DNA of 64,000 nucleotides from Chloracidobacterium sp. (GTDB lineage: Bacteria; Acidobacteriota; Blastocatellia; Pyrinomonadales; Pyrinomonadaceae), in the NCBI GenBank assembly GCA_016711345.1, contig JADJTD010000001.1:4086145-4150144 (forward strand). The letters are read 5' to 3'. Positions within the stretch are counted from its first letter, which is position 1. Each line of letters begins with the position of its first letter. The translations under genes were made by a program, and so were the position numbers. The notes beneath the pieces were generated by a model that was not told where the DNA came from, did no database searches, and saw only the letters and a program-made list of their open reading frames with translations. Shown piece after piece: positions 45,662 through 53,466 of the stretch.

Positions 45662-46717
45662 TTATTGTAAAGCACTTAGCACCAAATCCGCAGAGGTCTG
45701 AGGTTCGGCGGAATTGTTTAACATGATACATTTGTAACGCGTCAATAATGTTATGTGTTGTCTGCGAATTCGTTCCATGCGAATGTTGTCAAAAAGAAAC
45801 AATGAACCATTGAGGTACCTCTCATTCCTTTGATAAAAGGAGGAGTATTGGCCATCCTCAACAACCGAGATATCTTCGGGCTCAAGGGTTCTAATCGAGG
45901 CCTTTTCTGACAACGTTCGGAGAACAACTACAAAGAGTTTCATGGTCTTTTCCCCATATAGATTGTCCTCGCCGTATACCTCCTTCGGGGAGATAAGTAA
46001 ACGGGCACGGGGATCGTGGCGATCCCCGTGGAAATTCTCGCTTGGATGAGTATCGGGGCCGATTGGAAGATTTGGAGTGATTCGCTGGACACTCGGATAC
46101 TTCATGTGTAGGGCCCCTTCCCTTGTAAATTGGAGTAAACCTGAATCAAGTGATAGTGCTCCCCAATCGTCATTAATTATCTTGACGTCTTTTCCTAGTT
46201 TATCTATGAGCGCTGATGTTACTGTAGTCTTACCCGCACCCGACATTCCGGCAAGCACAACGCCCCTGTTAAAAACTGATAGAGAGCAACCATGTAAAAA
46301 CATTTCTTCATCTGGGGCCAGTTCGGAGCACAAACCTCGCACTGTGATCTTAAGATTTCCGTAATACTCGGTGCCAAACATCCACACTTGCTTGCTTGTA
46401 GGGCAGAACCAACGACTTTGGTCTAATTCCTTATCCATCCCATAAAAACTTGCACTGCGCTTCAAAGCCATAATCCGAGCATTTGGTTGTTCGGTTGACA
46501 CATCATTTGCCCAATTAGCAGAAAAGAAACTCGCCAAATGTGAGCTGTCGGTACATAATTCAATGATAATTGGGACACTGCTTGCGGTTGGAATAACTAC
46601 TCGAATTCGTAGCGGATCTTTCAAAAAAACGGAAAGATCTTCAGGTAGGTCTCTTAATTCTATGGGCAGCGGAATTTGTTTTTCCAAAGGATCGCAATGA
46701 TTATAAGGAAGTATCAT
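45662..46717 (-). CDS. HPr-kinase-like small-molecule or peptide kinase
   Basis: A 351-residue protein with P-loop GMSGAGKTTVTSALIDKLG (157-175) set in LHGCSLSVFNRGVVLAGMSG, the pattern of HprK-related kinases. Downstream IINDDWGALSLDSG and HDPRARLLISPKE fit the acceptor and metal region of that fold. True HPr kinase is a regulator of the sugar phosphotransferase system, but no HPr or PTS genes are here. Homologues in biosynthetic loci phosphorylate serine-type hydroxyls. Its ATG overlaps the PLP enzyme stop (ATGA at 46714). The neighbour belongs to a family that acts on O-phospho amino acids, so I infer that this kinase makes that phosphorylated substrate. Confidence 0.7.
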   Translation of the reverse strand: MILPYNHCDPLEKQIPLPIELRDLPEDLSVFLKDPLRIRVVIPTASSVPIIIELCTDSSHLASFFSANWANDVSTEQPNARIMALKRSASFYGMDKELDQSRWFCPTSKQVWMFGTEYYGNLKITVRGLCSELAPDEEMFLHGCSLSVFNRGVVLAGMSGAGKTTVTSALIDKLGKDVKIINDDWGALSLDSGLLQFTREGALHMKYPSVQRITPNLPIGPDTHPSENFHGDRHDPRARLLISPKEVYGEDNLYGEKTMKLFVVVLRTLSEKASIRTLEPEDISVVEDGQYSSFYQRNERYLNGSLFLFDNIRMERIRRQHITLLTRYKCIMLNNSAEPQTSADLVLSALQ

Positions 46718-47667
46718 TTGTTATTCCCCCTAAGGAAGCCATCAATTCCGTTGCCTGTATTAATGACAACAATTAGATCGTTTTCTGGGTCGATAGAGGG
46801 ATCAATTTGGCATAGTCTCTGTAAAATTCCAAAACCTGCCGCACCGCTAGGCTCTGCAGAAATTCCAAACTTCTCAGCTATCTGAAGACCGTTCAATATT
46901 TCTTCTTCTTCAACTCGGAATACTGGATAAGGCGTTCGGACAGCACCAGTACGATCCGGTGTATTGTGGCGACTAAACGCAACCCCACCCAACTTCAACT
47001 GATTAACATCCAGCCATATAGGTCCAAAAAGCATTCGTGCCATTGAGTTCGGTGATGCCACGGCAACGGGAATCACTAAACCACTTCCAAACTGGCCTAG
47101 ATAATCTTTCAATTCGTTACAAAGAATGCCAGCCCCATAAGGCACAATGCATACATCAGGTACTTTCCCTAACTGTTCCACAACTTCGATAATGATATCT
47201 ACATATGCTGGAATATCTATTCCCTCAGTGATGTTTACGAAGTTTTTTGTATTTAAGTTGTGCTCAGTTGCCAAATCAATAAGATCATTATCTGTTAATA
47301 ACCCGGCGTTGAATTCAATTGGAATAACGTTGGCGTATGTTTCTAGCTCCTTAAGTATATCGTTGGCCCCAATTGTACTGCCTAAGCTAGATGGTCCGAA
47401 TGTCCAGGTCTCAAAACCCTTTGGGACAAATACTACAACTTCATTCGAGGTATTACCGTCCTTGATCAATCTGGTGAGGCTGATTGCCGTATTTCCATAA
47501 GAAATGACCCCAAATACACAATCCTTAGGATAGCGTTGCGCTGCTTTCCAGCTTAGCCGATCTTTGAAAGTACCATTGGGGTGTACAGATTCGTCTTTCA
47601 CATAAAGATTTCTGAAATTATTTACTCCTTTGAGTTGCAGTAAAGGAGTTGGCGCTATCAAGCTCAT
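46714..47667 (-). CDS. Threonine-synthase-like PLP enzyme
   Basis: A 317-residue fold-type II PLP protein. K35 in HPNGTFKDRL is the Schiff-base lysine, as in threonine synthase and cysteine synthase. ISYGNTAISL is the substrate loop, VPYGAG plus NTGNGIDGF bind the phosphate and pyridine, and SAEPSGAAGFGIL completes the core. It is shorter than ThrC and lacks its N-terminal domain. The family normally eliminates phosphate from O-phosphohomoserine or acetate/phosphate from serine esters, then adds a nucleophile. It is the first gene of a tightly packed leftward operon and overlaps the kinase. It likely builds an unusual amino acid for the cluster. Confidence 0.82.
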   Translation of the reverse strand: MSLIAPTPLLQLKGVNNFRNLYVKDESVHPNGTFKDRLSWKAAQRYPKDCVFGVISYGNTAISLTRLIKDGNTSNEVVVFVPKGFETWTFGPSSLGSTIGANDILKELETYANVIPIEFNAGLLTDNDLIDLATEHNLNTKNFVNITEGIDIPAYVDIIIEVVEQLGKVPDVCIVPYGAGILCNELKDYLGQFGSGLVIPVAVASPNSMARMLFGPIWLDVNQLKLGGVAFSRHNTPDRTGAVRTPYPVFRVEEEEILNGLQIAEKFGISAEPSGAAGFGILQRLCQIDPSIDPENDLIVVINTGNGIDGFLRGNNK

Positions 47668-48182
47668 AGTCTTTATAAAATTTTACAGTTGATGATGAAA
47701 AACTTATTGTTATTTCTTCGAAGATCGACCATCGATTGGCTCGCGTATCGGAACTTATCACCTACTGCTATGCCACTCGTTTGGCCACATACGATATTTG
47801 CTTTTCTGTCGAGATCACACTACAAAAGACAAACGAACTCTTAGCGCCGGGAACCTCTTCTGTTGATCGTTGAAGACCTATTATTCAATATCTGAGCGTA
47901 GCTCAATGCCTGAGTTCTATGTTTTATGCCGAATCACTCGCCTAAAATATGCGATTTAGCGAATTATCAAAAGCGTTTCCGCTTAACAAGCTTAACTGCG
48001 GTTAGATATATAGGCAATCCCATCGAATTAAGCAAACGACAGCTTCTATTTTATCGCACGTTCTGCATTATCCCAATCATCGGCGCGTCGGCGTAGGAAT
48101 TTTGTATAGAAGAAGCTGCTCCTTTGGTTGCTATTTTGTTTGTTAAAAAAAAGCGGCGGATAAAATTCGGAGTTGAAAACAA
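47668..48182. other. Divergent intergenic region between two clusters
   Basis: 515 AT-rich bases between the leftward PLP-enzyme operon and the rightward PRTRC operon. No gene, tRNA or precursor peptide is convincing here. Promoters for both arms must lie inside. CGGAGT precedes the ATG at 48183 at a usable distance. A patch at 47894-47920 resembles a tRNA D-arm but has no T-arm. Confidence 0.4.
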
Positions 48183-49343
48183 ATGCAAATTCTAAATAGC
48201 GGTTCATTCATAAATCTTGAAAATCGGGAAAAGATCGAGCAGCTGATCTTTACGGCCAGAGAGCTTGCAAACGCGGCCAGCCAAACCGAGGGCTTTGGAA
48301 ACGCCGGTCCAAGTAACGGACAGCTTGCGGTTGAAATGTGGCAGGGCGCGGAATATATGTGCCGTGACCACGAAGAAGCAACGATCAAAAATATATTTCT
48401 CAGCAATTTTCTTGAACGGCTTCGTGATGCGGGCCGAGTGACAATGGCGCGCCTCCCGGTTGCGGAGGTTGCGCGAATCGAGACTGCATCTCCCCTCCCA
48501 ACCGCTCCGCATATTCCGGCCGTTAATACTCAGGTTCCCAATTCTCCCGCGTTCCCAGGAGCAGGGACGATTCCTGCTGCGGCAACATTGGAAAAAGTGG
48601 CTTCGATCCCTGAATCCGTGGCTACGAAGGACGAACATCTTGGCATTGTGTCATCGACGGAAAGTTTGGATCAGGTTGCTATCGAAACACATTCGTATTC
48701 GGATGAGTGCGTGCCTGAAAGCGAATTAGAAATTATCGCGCAGGCCGACGATTTTTTGGCAGACGTTGATGATGGCTCCGAAGTCGAGGCAGTCGATGCC
48801 TTCGACCACGATGAGACCAAGAGCCTTGTTATTGAAACATCGACATTACCTCCCTCTACTCCAAGCGGTTCGGTGGGGATCGTAACGCCACCCTCGGTAC
48901 TTGCAGAAAAATCGGTTACCGCAATCGTGGTTCCGGCAAGAGAACCCTATCAACTCGAAAATTGTACGATAAAGGCCGTTATTCAAGTTCTGGCGGAAGA
49001 TCACGGAGTTCGCAAATGTGTAATTAGCATTGTGACGCATGATTTTGTCCCGGAGATCGCTCTCGCGGAGTTAGACGCTGCGAATTTAATTAATGGGTTG
49101 CCGTCAGTGCTTGCACCGGTATTCGAACGATATAGAGCTGATTTCCCGGTAAAGGTTGCGGACAAACTGAAAAAAGAAAAGTCCGTCAGCAAAAAACAAT
49201 CGTTGAAAGCGGCGGAAAAGCCGAAAGCAAGCACCGGTCAAGCGGCCGAAAACAAATCAGCAGACCATGCTGCCACCGAAACAGTAGTCACGCAACCCGC
49301 CGCATCCGTAAGCGATCAACAGGCAAGTCTATTCGGCTCCTAA
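48183..49343 (+). CDS. PRTRC protein E-like hypothetical protein
   Basis: A 386-residue protein. Residues 1-95 form one folded region (MQILNSGSFINLENREKIEQ onward). About 100-255 is Pro/Ala/Ser/Glu-rich and probably disordered. Residues 255-335 (YQLENCTIKAVIQVLAEDHG, VISIVTHDFVPEIALAEL, LPSVLAPVFERYRADFPVKV) form a second domain that recalls the C-terminal part of PRTRC protein E. The tail is Lys/Ala-rich. It is the first gene of a rightward operon whose next genes are clear PRTRC members, which supports the assignment by position (E precedes C). There are no catalytic motifs and the function of E proteins is unknown. The similarity is weak, so this is a positional guess. Confidence 0.45.
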   Translation: MQILNSGSFINLENREKIEQLIFTARELANAASQTEGFGNAGPSNGQLAVEMWQGAEYMCRDHEEATIKNIFLSNFLERLRDAGRVTMARLPVAEVARIETASPLPTAPHIPAVNTQVPNSPAFPGAGTIPAAATLEKVASIPESVATKDEHLGIVSSTESLDQVAIETHSYSDECVPESELEIIAQADDFLADVDDGSEVEAVDAFDHDETKSLVIETSTLPPSTPSGSVGIVTPPSVLAEKSVTAIVVPAREPYQLENCTIKAVIQVLAEDHGVRKCVISIVTHDFVPEIALAELDAANLINGLPSVLAPVFERYRADFPVKVADKLKKEKSVSKKQSLKAAEKPKASTGQAAENKSADHAATETVVTQPAASVSDQQASLFGS

Positions 49344-49365
49344 TAATTGAAAAAAGGTAAACAAG

Positions 49366-49686
49366 ATGGAACAGAATGAGCAAACACAGGAATCTACCGA
49401 GGTAACTGAAAGCACCGTCGCGCCCGCAGCAGAGGATGCGTCGGAGACGGTTGAGGCCAAGAAAAACGAGATTACGGAACAGATGGCGGCCGTAAAGATC
49501 GAGGGACAGGAGTTTGAACTCGAAGCGTCGCTGGCACAGGACGACAAGACGATCAAGATGGTGCTCCAACCGCACTTTTCTTCGGTTGAGAACGCCAACA
49601 TTACCCGCGAGATCAAGGATGGAAAACTTACCGTCACCATCGTCAAAAAGGCCCAGCACAAAGGCAATAGAAACGACCCCGCTTGA
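49366..49686 (+). CDS. PRTRC protein C-like (prokaryotic ubiquitin-like)
   Basis: A 106-residue protein. Residues 1-40 are acidic and disordered (MEQNEQTQESTEVTESTVAP). Residues 43-100 form a compact beta-grasp-sized domain: VKIEGQEFELEASLAQDDKT, VLQPHFSSVENANITREIKD, GKLTVTIVKKAQHKGN. The layout of a short strand, DxS, VxxxLxPxFxxxxNAxI and DGKxTxxxVK, then a basic KG end fits PRTRC protein C, a member of the Prok_Ub (ubiquitin-like) group. There is no terminal GG, so conjugation, if any, would use a different end. Downstream E2-like, JAB and E1-like genes support a ubiquitin-type set. It overlaps the next small gene. Confidence 0.6.
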   Translation: MEQNEQTQESTEVTESTVAPAAEDASETVEAKKNEITEQMAAVKIEGQEFELEASLAQDDKTIKMVLQPHFSSVENANITREIKDGKLTVTIVKKAQHKGNRNDPA

Positions 49687-49906
49687 AATTCTTCGCTGGG
49701 AGGCAGAGCAGATCAACCCGGCGATTCTTCTGGCTGATGAACTGATGCGAAAAGATGCTTCCGAATTGCTTAGTGCCGAAGATATTGAGCTTGCACAAAC
49801 AGTTCTCAAGTATGGCCGGCATGAGATTGAAAATGTTCAGCGGCAACTTGCCGCGCTAATCAGCACACCGGCGTCGTCATCAGCTTATGTCCCGGTAGGA
49901 TTCTAA
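49619..49906 (+). CDS. Small hypothetical protein in the PRTRC operon
   Basis: The reliable part begins around 49670 and reads TPLEILRWEAEQINPAILLA, DELMRKDASELLSAEDIELA, then QTVLKYGRHEIENVQRQLAA. It is a helical protein of about 73-80 residues. The only ATG in frame is 49619, which overlaps the ubiquitin-like gene by 68 bases and has no good ribosome site. A nonstandard start nearer 49664 is possible. The operon position and protein-like composition make it real, but the start is uncertain and the family unknown. Confidence 0.5.
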   Translation: MENLPSPSSKRPSTKAIETTPLEILRWEAEQINPAILLADELMRKDASELLSAEDIELAQTVLKYGRHEIENVQRQLAALISTPASSSAYVPVGF

Positions 49907-49915
49907 ATTAATGCT

Positions 49916-50776
49916 ATGCAGTCCGCAGTCGTTGAGAAATGCGCCGCACATTCGCTCTTCGAGGGCAAACCTTTCGGCGAGAGACTTTATAACTCGATCG
50001 CATATCTGGATTTCAAATCGCGATCTGCCAACGCGGCGGCGGCGTGCGAGACAATCGAAAAAATTGTCGCGGGTCAGCAAAAGTACAAAATGTTTCAAGA
50101 AGTATTCCCTGAAGAATGGCATTCATCGCGTACCAGTTTATACAAGACCGGCAGTTACAAAAATTATAGCGAGCGGGCGAACGAGCTTTTCGAGCTTATC
50201 AATGAGAGGTGCTTTCCACTCTTTGGTGGCTGGAATGACGATCCTGATGCCGAATTCGAGAGATTCACGATATTTTCGATGAATTTCGATATCTGCTGCG
50301 ATGAAATTTACTATGAAGACTCCCGCGTCAGCTATCTCGCCGGCTTGTTGTTTTACTTTCGAGACGAAGAACTTTGGGAATACTTTGCGGAAATGCACGG
50401 CGTAACCGCGGCTGATTTTCCACGAATAAAAAGCGATCCCCACGAAAGCCTCTGGACGGCCAAGAAAAGTCCCGAAAACGAGATTTATCTCGATCTGTTC
50501 AGGCTTGTCGATCATTCAACTGGAAACCCGTGGCTCGACACCACAAATTGCCAGGGGAGCGATTGGTTCTCTCTCGATAGAGAAACCATCGAATTGCTAA
50601 CCGAGGCGTATAAGGATGCGAACAGGGTCTTCGAACAACTTCCAGAATTGGACGAACGAATCCAGGCTAATCCGCGCGAAACCTTGCTAGATCTGATCAC
50701 GCTTTGGAACGAAGGAGATCTGGCCTTTCGGAAAAAACGCATCGGCTGGGTCGGTCGCAGTGAGGGCGGAAAATAG
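49916..50776 (+). CDS. PRTRC protein F-like hypothetical protein
   Basis: A 286-residue acidic protein rich in aromatic residues, beginning MQSAVVEKCAAHSLFEGKPF. Notable blocks are LINERCFPLFGGWNDDPDAE, FSMNFDICCDEIYYED, LAGLLFYFRDEELWEYFAEM and HSTGNPWLDTTNCQGSDWFS. It starts 9 bases after the small gene and ends just before the protein B start. In PRTRC operons F lies between C and B, which matches this position. No enzymatic motif is visible. The call rests mainly on order plus the Asp/Trp-rich style, so it is tentative. Confidence 0.45.
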   Translation: MQSAVVEKCAAHSLFEGKPFGERLYNSIAYLDFKSRSANAAAACETIEKIVAGQQKYKMFQEVFPEEWHSSRTSLYKTGSYKNYSERANELFELINERCFPLFGGWNDDPDAEFERFTIFSMNFDICCDEIYYEDSRVSYLAGLLFYFRDEELWEYFAEMHGVTAADFPRIKSDPHESLWTAKKSPENEIYLDLFRLVDHSTGNPWLDTTNCQGSDWFSLDRETIELLTEAYKDANRVFEQLPELDERIQANPRETLLDLITLWNEGDLAFRKKRIGWVGRSEGGK

Positions 50777-50780
50777 AAAT

Positions 50781-51470
50781 ATGGAACAGCGATTCGCCAG
50801 ACCGCACGACGCATCCGCGGCCCTTTATTTTCTGCCGGGGCAATATCTTTTCAAACTTTTTGATGACGGCAAGGAAACGGCCAAGGCCCTTTCGAGCGAA
50901 CAAGTTGCTATAGCGTTTCGCGATTTTCACACGGATACGGGTTGGCTCGATCGACGTGTGCTTCGATACCGCGAGGCTCCAGAGGGCAACGCCGTACTCT
51001 CGTATGAACCGGCGGGAGTTCGCGGCATCTTTGTGGAGCGCTATGACGGAGAAGTCCAAAGGTTAACGCTCGCCTTGCCAACACTCATCCTGCTTGGTAA
51101 AGGAAAGGACTACTTTTTATGGGCCACATCAGGACGCCGCGTGACGGCAAAAACAAAGCTGGCCGCTGCTCCACTGCCAAACATCGGCGCCGGTCTGCAA
51201 GGCAAAATATGCTTTGGAAAAAATGAAGTGCCCGAATCCAGGGCCGAGACACTCGACGCCGTTTGGAACTTGATCTTTAACACGCCGTTTAATCGCGACC
51301 AGGCAAATAGCAAATGTCATTCGGAGCCAGCGGATGTGCGGAAACTTCTGTTCCGAATCGCAAAAGACAAATCGAAGACATTTCCTGCCACTCAGCTTTT
51401 AACGTCGAGTACTACCGTGGGCGATGCCTGGTCGACGATCGTTGAAAACAAGCCTTACTACCGTTATTAA
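50781..51470 (+). CDS. PRTRC protein B-like (prokaryotic E2-like)
   Basis: About 229 residues from ATG 50781; a GTG at 50760 overlaps the previous gene. Residues about 75-145 are beta-rich (YEPAGVRGIFVERYDGEVQR, LTLALPTLILLGKGKDYFLW). LAAAPLPNIGAGLQGKICFGKN near 130-151 is the signature of PRTRC protein B, the Prok-E2_D group. The cysteine in KICFGKN is the candidate E2-like active-site residue. Downstream SRAETLDAVWNLIFNTPFN is also typical. If it is an E2 it would receive the ubiquitin-like protein from the ThiF-type E1 encoded two genes on. That activity is inferred from the family and has not been shown here. Confidence 0.65.
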   Translation: MEQRFARPHDASAALYFLPGQYLFKLFDDGKETAKALSSEQVAIAFRDFHTDTGWLDRRVLRYREAPEGNAVLSYEPAGVRGIFVERYDGEVQRLTLALPTLILLGKGKDYFLWATSGRRVTAKTKLAAAPLPNIGAGLQGKICFGKNEVPESRAETLDAVWNLIFNTPFNRDQANSKCHSEPADVRKLLFRIAKDKSKTFPATQLLTSSTTVGDAWSTIVENKPYYRY

Positions 51471-51489
51471 GGAATACGGATTCTAACCA

Positions 51490-52167
51490 ATGACACAAAC
51501 AAATGAATCACGGTGCACCCCGCTTACGCCAAGGAAATTTATAGATCACAAAATTGCTTCCCCGATTAAGGAAGAAATTTCCGCGATCCTTTATGAATAC
51601 TTGATAGCTGGTAACGGGATTTTTATGCGGGCCGCTCGTAAGGAATTCAGCGCTTCCTTGCCGCTATGCACAAGATCAATCAAAGGATTGCCAGCAAGCG
51701 AGCCTGGAATCATCTGGCATAAGCCGCGTATCGGGCACTACCTTTGGCAGGAGATACTACGGGATGCCCGACGTAATAGCAGCTTTTCAGAATTCAAAGA
51801 GGATGTTTATGTCATCTACTGGCACAAATCCGAAGGAGCATGGCGTTGGAAAGCTGTCAGCCGGGAACGCCGTTGGGCGGCGACCATAGCAGACGATTCG
51901 CTCAAGGAATACGGCGAGGCCTGCATCGAATTGCATACGCACCCACCGGGTGCTATTCATTTCAGCCGTGTCGACGACCTCGACGAGAGTGGAAAGTTCC
52001 GCATTTTTGTGATCCTGATCGACATCCACGATACTCCTCAAATTCGTTTTCGCTGCGGTATATACGACCAGTTCTTTCAGATTCCGGCTGCCTGGGTCAG
52101 CGATATTCCCACCTGGCTTATCGACCTTAACGAGATCGATCTGGTAATCGAAAAACTATTCACATGA
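51490..52167 (+). CDS. PRTRC protein A-like JAB/MPN peptidase
   Basis: A 225-residue protein. The JAMM metalloprotease motif H-x-H followed by S...D occurs in IELHTHPPGAIHFSRVDDLD (His about 149 and 151, Asp about 161). An upstream glutamate expected for catalysis could be in EFKEDVYVIYW. The family is that of JAB peptidases that trim or remove ubiquitin-like tails. It lies 19 bases after the E2-like gene and its stop overlaps the ATG of the ThiF gene (ATGA at 52164), so it is coupled to E1. In PRTRC sets protein A and ThiF are adjacent in the same way. Confidence 0.7.
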   Translation: MTQTNESRCTPLTPRKFIDHKIASPIKEEISAILYEYLIAGNGIFMRAARKEFSASLPLCTRSIKGLPASEPGIIWHKPRIGHYLWQEILRDARRNSSFSEFKEDVYVIYWHKSEGAWRWKAVSRERRWAATIADDSLKEYGEACIELHTHPPGAIHFSRVDDLDESGKFRIFVILIDIHDTPQIRFRCGIYDQFFQIPAAWVSDIPTWLIDLNEIDLVIEKLFT

Positions 52168-53066
52168 ATATCGATCTTAGTTATTCACGGGCCGCATTAG
52201 TCCTGCCCAAAGAGCACAGTCATTTGAAGATAGTAATTATTGGGGCGGGCGGAACAGGTTCTTTCGCAGCCCAGGCGATCGCGCGGCTTGTTTTTGAGCT
52301 AAAGGAACTCGGCAAAAGCGTGGAGATGCTAATAGTTGATCCAGATCGTGTCGAACGAGGCAATATTCCGCGAAGCAACTTTTGTTCGGCCGAGATCGGC
52401 AAATTTAAGGCTCAGACACTTGCCGAACGAATTGCACTGGCTTGGAGCCTTCAGGTTTGCTACAGCAACGAGCACTTCGACAGCGAAAAACATTTAAAAC
52501 AAGAGGCAAATACCTATCGGCAACTGACGGTTTTGGTTGGCTGTGTCGACAATCATCGTGCCCGATTAGATATTCACCGGGCGCTTGAAGAATCCGAAGG
52601 TTATCGTTCATCGGAAGCCGCCAATACTTGGTGGATCGATGGAGGCAACGGTAAGTTTTCCGGGCAGGTGCTGATCGGTTCCACAGCGAGGCAATTCGAT
52701 ATTGCGGACTGTTTTGTGGGTTCTACAATTTGCCGCAAGCTGCCAGCGCCGTCACTCGTTCACCCGGAACTGCTTCAGAATCAGGAATCAGGCATTGCCC
52801 GCCGAGCTACGGAACGTGTTTCCTGCCCTGATCTCGTAAGACTCGGCGAGCAGAGCCTTAACATCAATCAGCGAGTCGCCGTTGAGATCACGGAGATGCT
52901 GAGCTCTTTTTTACTAACCGGCTCACTAAGGAGATTTGCCTCCTATTTCGACCTGGAAAGCGGAGCAAGCCGCTCGCTATACTGCACGCCGGAACATATT
53001 GAGATGGCCGTCCAACTATCTAAGGCTCCAAAACCTGAAGCTGGAAAAAGCAGGTGCCCAAAATAA
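52164..53066 (+). CDS. PRTRC ThiF-family (E1-like) protein
   Basis: A 300-residue ThiF/E1 fold. The nucleotide-binding loop IVIIGAGGTGSFAAQAIARL is near 26-45, the acidic clamp LIVDPDRVERGNIPRSNFCS near 66-85, and VGCVDNHRARLDIHRAL near 126-142. WWIDGGNGKFSGQVLIGS is typical of the PRTRC branch. Candidate catalytic or metal cysteines are C128 and later CPD and CPK sites; there is no ThiF-type double CxxC pair. It should adenylylate a ubiquitin-like C-terminus. It is coupled to the JAB gene and sits 2 bases before the DUF2958 gene. This is strong family recognition; which protein it activates here is inferred. Confidence 0.82.
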   Translation: MNIDLSYSRAALVLPKEHSHLKIVIIGAGGTGSFAAQAIARLVFELKELGKSVEMLIVDPDRVERGNIPRSNFCSAEIGKFKAQTLAERIALAWSLQVCYSNEHFDSEKHLKQEANTYRQLTVLVGCVDNHRARLDIHRALEESEGYRSSEAANTWWIDGGNGKFSGQVLIGSTARQFDIADCFVGSTICRKLPAPSLVHPELLQNQESGIARRATERVSCPDLVRLGEQSLNINQRVAVEITEMLSSFLLTGSLRRFASYFDLESGASRSLYCTPEHIEMAVQLSKAPKPEAGKSRCPK

Positions 53067-53068
53067 AT

Positions 53069-53377
53069 ATGAAAGAACTTCTTTCAGAAGAATTGAAAGC
53101 CCGACTGCCAAAACTATACGAGCAGGAAGGAGCCATTGATCCGATAGTACACGCGAAATTCTCTTTTCCGGCTAGCTGTTGGCTCTGGTTCGTAACGGAG
53201 GGCCAGACGACCGGAAGTGACTTTACCTTTTTCGGCTACGTCATCGGCTTTGAAGCAGAATGGGGATACTTCACGCTCGGTGAGCTTGAGCAAGTAAATG
53301 TGAACGGCTTTACTATTGAGCGAGACGATGACTTTGAACCTCAGACATTGAGCACTTGTTTGTCCGGTTCGATCTAG
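53069..53377 (+). CDS. DUF2958 protein
   Basis: A 102-residue protein from ATG 53069; a GTG at 53054 is also in frame. LKARLPKLYEQEGAIDPIVH, FSFPASCWLWFVTEGQTTG, then FTFFGYVIGFEAEWGYFTLGEL and IERDDDFEP match the DUF2958 family almost throughout. That family is common on plasmids and phages and has no known function. It follows the ThiF gene by 2 bases and ends the PRTRC operon, convergent with the AlbA_2 gene. The length is normal for the family. Confidence 0.8.
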   Translation: MKELLSEELKARLPKLYEQEGAIDPIVHAKFSFPASCWLWFVTEGQTTGSDFTFFGYVIGFEAEWGYFTLGELEQVNVNGFTIERDDDFEPQTLSTCLSGSI

Positions 53378-53466
53378 ATAAAAGCACAAAAGGTAGCCGG
53401 GACCAAAATTTTGTGTTCCAACCCAAAGTCAGCGTAAAGCGTCTTGGAAAGTGTCTGCAATTGCAT

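Noticed and set aside
47890..47930. tRNA D-arm-like sequence GAGCGTAGCTCAATG
   Set aside because: No T-arm with GTTCRA, no acceptor stem and no anticodon arm at proper distance.
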